Assembly (NCBI GenBank): GCA_022790905.1
Contig: JAAVYC010000079.1
Coordinates: 1 to 8,159, forward strand
DNA: 8,159 bases
From: Lachnospiraceae bacterium
GTDB lineage: Bacteria; Bacillota; Clostridia; Lachnospirales; Lachnospiraceae
Reading direction: 5' to 3'
Shown here: positions 5,880 to 8,159 of the stretch, one piece after another
Layout of the letters: every line of letters starts with the position of its first letter
Numbering within the stretch: the first letter of the stretch is position 1
Made by a program: the position numbers and the translations under genes
The notes under the pieces: generated by a model
Seen by the model: only the letters and a program-made list of their open reading frames with translations
Told to the model about the DNA's origin: nothing
Databases searched by the model: none

Positions 5880-6485
5880 ATGGATCAAATATCAACTGGA
5901 AAATTTATTGCAAAAGAGAGAAAAAGAAAAGGATATACACAAAAACAACTCTCTGAGAAGTTAGAAATCAGTGACAAAACTATTTCAAAATGGGAACGTG
6001 GAAATGGATTTCCAGAAGTATCCTTACTTCTACCATTATGTAATGAACTTGATATTACGGTAAATGAGCTGCTATCTGGAGAAAGAGTTTCCGAAAAAGA
6101 TTATCGTGAAAAGGCGGAAGAAAATATGGTGAATTTAGTAAAAGAAGCACAAGAAAGTAAGAAAAAAATATTATTATCAGCAATGGTTGCAATATTAGCA
6201 GTCATAGCTGCAACCCCCTTATTTGTTATTTCCGGTGCAATGCAAATGAATAATTTGACTCGGATCATACTGATTCTGATAGGTTCCGTTGTAATTGTAA
6301 TGGGGCTTGTTATTGCCTGTATCTTAGACAGAGACGCAGGCGCATTTGAGTGTCCAGAGTGTAAAACTCGGTTTATTCCAGAGATCGGCGCATATATGAT
6401 GGGAGCACATACAATTACAAAACGCAAATTAAAATGCCCTAATTGTGGAGCTCATAGATACTGTAAAAAAGTGTTGACCAAGTAA
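5880..6485 (+). CDS. XRE-family HTH regulator with two TM helices and C-terminal zinc ribbon
   Basis: A 201-aa membrane-anchored regulator. Residues 7-65 are a Cro/C1-type HTH (FIAKERKRKGYTQKQLSEKL, then SDKTISKWERGNGFPE). A charged linker follows (70-96), then two hydrophobic helices (about 97-119 and 127-148) and a C4 zinc ribbon (C158, C161, C186, C189) near the C-terminus. Both ends should be cytoplasmic. This plan is common in Clostridia; the signal sensed is generally unknown. The start is ATG at 5880 with AAAGGAGG (5866-5873) 6 nt upstream. A longer reading from GTG at 5850 would bury that site in the coding region and is rejected. The gene is divergent from rtcB, whose control by it is possible but not shown. 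Confidence 0.88.
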   Translation: MDQISTGKFIAKERKRKGYTQKQLSEKLEISDKTISKWERGNGFPEVSLLLPLCNELDITVNELLSGERVSEKDYREKAEENMVNLVKEAQESKKKILLSAMVAILAVIAATPLFVISGAMQMNNLTRIILILIGSVVIVMGLVIACILDRDAGAFECPECKTRFIPEIGAYMMGAHTITKRKLKCPNCGAHRYCKKVLTK

Positions 6486-6524
6486 CTATCTGAGCATGTA
6501 AAATTTTGGACCTGTTGACAAATT

Positions 6525-6550
6525 CTTTTATTCTTGAATTGTAATAAAAG
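6525..6550 (+). terminator. weak AT-rich hairpin after the HTH gene
   Basis: CTTTTATT (6525-6532) pairs with AATAAAAG (6543-6550) around a 10-nt loop, about 40 nt after the HTH stop codon. Outer arms AAATT (6520-6524) and AATTT (6558-6562) could extend it. It is almost all A-T pairs and lacks a T-run, so it would be a poor terminator on its own. Confidence 0.2.
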
Positions 6551-6570
6551 TACTGAGAATTTAATAAAAG

Positions 6571-6615
6571 CGGATCGGTATGAGCTATCATTAAGTGGCT
6601 TTTACCATCCGTTTT
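6571..6615. terminator. imperfect hairpin, possibly a bidirectional terminator
   Basis: CGGAT (6571-6575) pairs with ATCCG (6607-6611), and after a bulged C, GGTA (6577-6580) pairs with TACC (6603-6606). TTTT follows on the plus strand, and CTTTTATT follows on the minus strand. It would end the HTH transcript from the left and the transposase remnant from the right; the remnant's stop codon lies in the loop. The long loop makes it moderate at best. Confidence 0.4.
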
Positions 6616-6734
6616 AGGTTCAATGTCATAGCAACAAAAAGACACGCTTCCTCCGTTTGGAAAATCCCTCTTTTATGAAATCTTTTTAAATTGTGTTCTC
6701 TTTTCAAAGTGCAATCAATAGAGGTATGACCCAT
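6591..6734 (-). pseudogene. C-terminal remnant of an IS transposase (IS1182/IS5-like DDE)
   Basis: This minus-strand frame encodes 47 residues that read like the last part of a DDE transposase: LKREHNLKRFHKRGI, then QTEEACLFVAMTLNLKRMVK and a stop codon. The pattern K-x-H-x-L-x-R-x3-RG, ten to twenty residues, then A-x3-NLKR-hV is typical of the C-terminal region of IS1182/IS5-type transposases, after the catalytic glutamate. A complete protein would be several hundred residues; upstream the frame meets a stop and nothing transposase-like follows. The ATG at 6734 has no ribosome site. It is a degraded, immobile fragment. The family assignment rests on recalled patterns and is moderate. Confidence 0.55.
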
Positions 6735-6753
6735 TCACTATACAAACGAAATC

Positions 6754-6783
6754 TTGCCAACCAAACCAGAAGCATAGTATAAT
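6754..6783 (+). promoter_or_regulatory. promoter of the Uma2 gene
   Basis: TTGCCA (6754-6759), 18 nt, then TATAAT (6778-6783), directed rightward. Transcription would start near 6790 and give a leader of about 58 nt before the AGGAGG site (6835-6840). It sits just beyond the truncated edge of the transposase remnant. Confidence 0.6.
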
Positions 6784-6847
6784 ACAGGATACTAAATCAG
6801 TTCAAAATATCATTGTAAATATATATTTTAATCAAGGAGGAAACACG

Positions 6848-7348
6848 ATGAATCCATTACCAATAGAAGATATGAGCAAAACTTATCTCGAACATTCCAT
6901 GGTCATTCATAATTTTGTCATCAAAATAGGAAATCAAATCAAAGACAGTCTGTGCCGTGTATTTGGCGACAGTGTACAATATCAATGGCGTGAAAACGAT
7001 GATAAAGTAATCATACCTGATGCATCTATTATCTGCAATATGCGTGACCGGAAAAACGTATCGTTTACTGGCATTCCCCGTTTTGTAATGGAAGTCCTGT
7101 CAGACTCTACAGAAGAATATGACAGAAATGAAAAAATGCAGATCTATTGTAAAGTTGGTGTGTCCGAGTATTGGATCGTAGACTGGCGCAAAAAACAAGT
7201 TGAAATTTATATGTTCGACTGGAAAGACGATGATACTGCCTATCCATATCTTTACAAAACTGTCACAGAAAAAAATAAAGATGAACTTCAAATCGTTATG
7301 TTTCCAAATTTCCTAATCACATTCGATGAACTTTTTGACATCGAATGA
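6848..7348 (+). CDS. Uma2 family (DUF820) PD-(D/E)XK nuclease-fold protein
   Basis: A 166-aa protein of the Uma2 family, which has a restriction-endonuclease-like core but no settled cellular role. Core motifs are IIPDASIIC (D58), PRFVMEVLSDST (E82), DRNEKMQIYCKVGVSEYWIVD (residues 92-112, K96 in the expected helix) and a C-terminal FPNFLITFDELF. The possible catalytic D, E and K are kept. It is shorter than the common 180-200-aa members. It lacks the usual N-terminal YEL-I-DG strand and begins with a helix leading to YLEHSMVIHNFV, where other members have S-x-x-H. The start has AGGAGG 7 nt upstream. It is monocistronic, with its own promoter and a terminator 42 nt after the stop. Confidence 0.87.
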   Translation: MNPLPIEDMSKTYLEHSMVIHNFVIKIGNQIKDSLCRVFGDSVQYQWRENDDKVIIPDASIICNMRDRKNVSFTGIPRFVMEVLSDSTEEYDRNEKMQIYCKVGVSEYWIVDWRKKQVEIYMFDWKDDDTAYPYLYKTVTEKNKDELQIVMFPNFLITFDELFDIE

Positions 7349-7390
7349 TATTAATCGCTTATGCGGTAAACTTATCACAATCAGCAGCAT

Positions 7391-7418
7391 AGCCCTTCTA
7401 CATTTAGAAGGGTTATTT
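7391..7418 (+). terminator. intrinsic terminator of the Uma2 gene
   Basis: CCCTTCTA (7393-7400) pairs with TAGAAGGG (7405-7412) around a 4-nt loop; G7392-T7413 and A7391-T7414 extend the stem. TTATTTCT follows. Position and form fit a rho-independent terminator 42 nt beyond the stop codon. Confidence 0.8.
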
Positions 7419-7669
7419 CTATATATTATCTCGCTGATAATCTATCCCTCATTTCTATATTTATGCTCAATAATCCAAACCAAATTGCTGTCGAATTACA
7501 TCACTTACACAAATTACTACCTGCAACATGAATCCAAAATTTACTCCTCTTTACGCAAAATGAGTATACTATATAGACTAATTTAGGGGAACGGATAAAA
7601 GAGTAATTTGATTTTTGAATCTATCTTTTAATACTATGTTTACTCACTATTAGCCCATAAACCTTTTAT
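7419..7669. other. AT-rich intergenic stretch with no supported gene
   Basis: No frame here has both a ribosome site and protein-like content. A 20-codon minus-strand frame beginning MLQVVICVSDV (ATG in the 7520-7530 region) has a GAGGAG well upstream, but its spacing is too long. A TATACT at 7565-7570 lacks a -35 at a normal distance. Nothing else stands out. Confidence 0.5.
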
Positions 7670-7915
7670 TCAATTATAGCTACTTTTTTTCTTAAAATTG
7701 TCTTTCATCCATAAACAGTATTTAATCCAGCTAATCGGATAAAAATCATACATTTCATATAAACGTTATCTTCTCTATCACATATTCGAAGTCCATCATC
7801 AGCTACTTATCTAACTAACAATGGACTTATTCAAATATCCTAACATATGTACAAGAAATTTCCTTTCCTGCATATTTTCAATCGAAGGAATGTGTATGAT
7901 TACCTTTTGATTCTC
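7670..7915 (-). pseudogene. possible coding debris, unidentified
   Basis: Several short minus-strand frames look protein-like but lack ribosome sites and are split by stops. The first (ending with TAG at 7811) reads KVIIHIPSIENMQERKFLVH and ends NKSIVS. The second (7799-7755) reads MMDFEYVIEKIT. One base-shift later, a third (7765-7670) reads RLYEMYDFYPISWIKYCLW and ends KKKSSYN. Joining the second and third by a one-base frameshift near 7765 gives a continuous helical-looking peptide. The best explanation is a decayed small gene or element remnant beside the tRNA operon. The family is not recognised, and chance open frames in AT-rich DNA cannot be excluded. Confidence 0.25.
7789..7828. repeat. 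8-bp inverted repeat, imperfectly extended
   Basis: AAGTCCAT (7789-7796) and ATGGACTT (7821-7828) are exact complements around 24 nt. With small bulges the pairing extends outward through ATATT (from 7782) and AATAT (to 7838). No T-run follows on either strand, so it is not a terminator. Role unknown. Confidence 0.4.
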
Positions 7916-7962
7916 AAAAAAAATAAAGACCCCAAAACCCTAGCATTTCCAAGGTTTTGAGG
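7916..7962 (-). terminator. intrinsic terminator of the tRNA operon
   Basis: On the minus strand CCTCAAAACC (7962-7953) pairs with GGTTTTGGGG (7939-7930), nine Watson-Crick pairs and one G-T. It is followed by TCTTTATTTTTTTT. It begins 11 nt after the 3' end of tRNA-Met and is the strongest terminator in the window. Confidence 0.9.
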
Positions 7963-7973
7963 AATTCTTTTAA

Positions 7974-8047
7974 TAGCGAGAGGGGGACTTGAACCCTCGA
8001 CACTACGGGTATGAACCGTATGCTCTTGCCAACTGAGCTATCGAGCC
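7974..8047 (-). tRNA. tRNA-Met (CAT), imperfect, possibly decaying
   Basis: 74 nt without an encoded CCA. The D-stem GCTC/GAGC is perfect. The anticodon stem TACGG/CCGTA is also perfect, around the loop TTCATAC with anticodon CAT. The T-loop is TTCAAGT. The acceptor arms GGCTCGA and TCTCGCT pair poorly, with mismatches at 4-69 and 5-68 and a G-T at 1-72. The T-stem GAGGG/CCCCC has one A-C mismatch. A 5' arm of GGCGAGA would restore the acceptor pairs, suggesting that positions 4-5 changed. It lacks the initiator's C1-A72 mismatch and GGG/CCC anticodon stem, so it would be an elongator Met or, less likely, an Ile(CAU) tRNA. It is the last gene before the terminator. Confidence 0.75.
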
Positions 8048-8058
8048 GTATGAATGAG

Positions 8059-8131
8059 TGGGACCTCTAGGGCTCGAACCTATGACCCTCTGCTTGTAAG
8101 GCAGATGCTCTCCCAGCTGAGCTAAGATCCC
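8059..8131 (-). tRNA. tRNA-Val (TAC)
   Basis: 73 nt without an encoded CCA. The acceptor GGGATCT/AGGTCCC pairs fully (one T-G), the D-stem GCTC/GAGC is perfect, and the anticodon stem is TCTGC/GCAGA with loop CTTACAA and anticodon TAC, reading GUA-type valine codons. The T-arm is ATAGG, TTCGAGC, CCTAG with one A-G mismatch at 49-65. It lies 11 nt upstream of tRNA-Met in the same leftward operon. Confidence 0.93.
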
Positions 8132-8147
8132 ATTCATGTAAGTTGCT

Positions 8148-8159
8148 TTCCGCAACCCG
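8148..8159 (-). tRNA. possible 3' tip of a further tRNA, cut by the window edge
   Basis: Read leftward, the last bases are CGGG then TTGCGGA then A. These could be the 3' side of a T-stem, a 3' acceptor strand and a discriminator, ending 16 nt before tRNA-Val. A 5' acceptor of TCCGCAA would be expected outside the window. The same bases can also form the hairpin GTTGC/GCAAC (8142-8156), so this is weak. Confidence 0.3.

Noticed and set aside
6439..6645. 68-codon minus-strand frame over the HTH gene end
   Set aside because: It overlaps a well-supported gene and conflicts with the transposase-like frame of the same strand; no ribosome site is seen.
7326..7586. 86-codon plus-strand frame overlapping the end of the Uma2 gene
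   Set aside because: It overlaps the Uma2 stop, runs straight through the terminator hairpin, lacks a ribosome site and has a low-complexity hydrophobic composition.
7914..7974. tRNA-associated attachment site
   Set aside because: No duplicate of the tRNA 3' end was seen elsewhere in the window and no integrase gene is present.
1..8159. CRISPR array or tandem DNA repeats
   Set aside because: No regularly spaced identical repeats are visible; the repeats in the larger zinc-ribbon protein are diverged at DNA level.

Overview
The window looks like a chromosomal segment of a low-GC Gram-positive anaerobe, most likely a clostridium of the Lachnospiraceae type. The evidence is AT-rich intergenic DNA, strong AGGAGG-type ribosome binding sites, several TATAAT promoters, membrane proteins with cytoplasmic zinc ribbons, and a short tRNA cluster. 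The genus is not identifiable from this sequence alone.

Layout, left to right. (1) A plus-strand transcription factor (56-877) joins an N-terminal SnoaL/NTF2-like fold to a C-terminal LytTR DNA-binding domain; a perfect inverted repeat lies just upstream. (2) It converges with azlC-azlD (minus strand, 1920-882), a branched-chain amino acid exporter pair. The azlC leader holds a 14-bp hairpin, and a second hairpin with a U-run sits in the first codons of azlC. (3) A two-gene minus-strand operon (4089-2032) encodes two zinc-ribbon/one-TM proteins with large predicted outside domains, driven by a TTGAAA-N17-TATAAT promoter. (4) Minus-strand rtcB (5401-4196) encodes an RNA ligase with its metal and histidine motifs intact. 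A puzzling small ORF region with ATG-TGA-TG at its front lies between it and its promoter. (5) Divergent from it is an XRE-type HTH/two-TM/zinc-ribbon regulator (5880-6485), whose promoter overlaps a palindrome. (6) A 362-bp gap contains the decayed C-terminus of a DDE transposase. (7) A solitary Uma2-family PD-(D/E)XK protein follows (6848-7348), with its own promoter and terminator. (8) An AT-rich 600-bp stretch carries possible coding debris. (9) A leftward tRNA operon closes the window: tRNA-Val(TAC), an imperfect tRNA-Met(CAT), a strong terminator, and perhaps the 3' tip of a third tRNA at the right edge.

The genes form several independent one- or two-gene units rather than one pathway. 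The least ordinary items are the rtcB leader with its overlapping reading frames, the zinc-ribbon surface-protein pair, the structured azlC leader and the degenerate tRNA-Met. No complete mobile element, CRISPR array or obvious new multigene defence system is visible.
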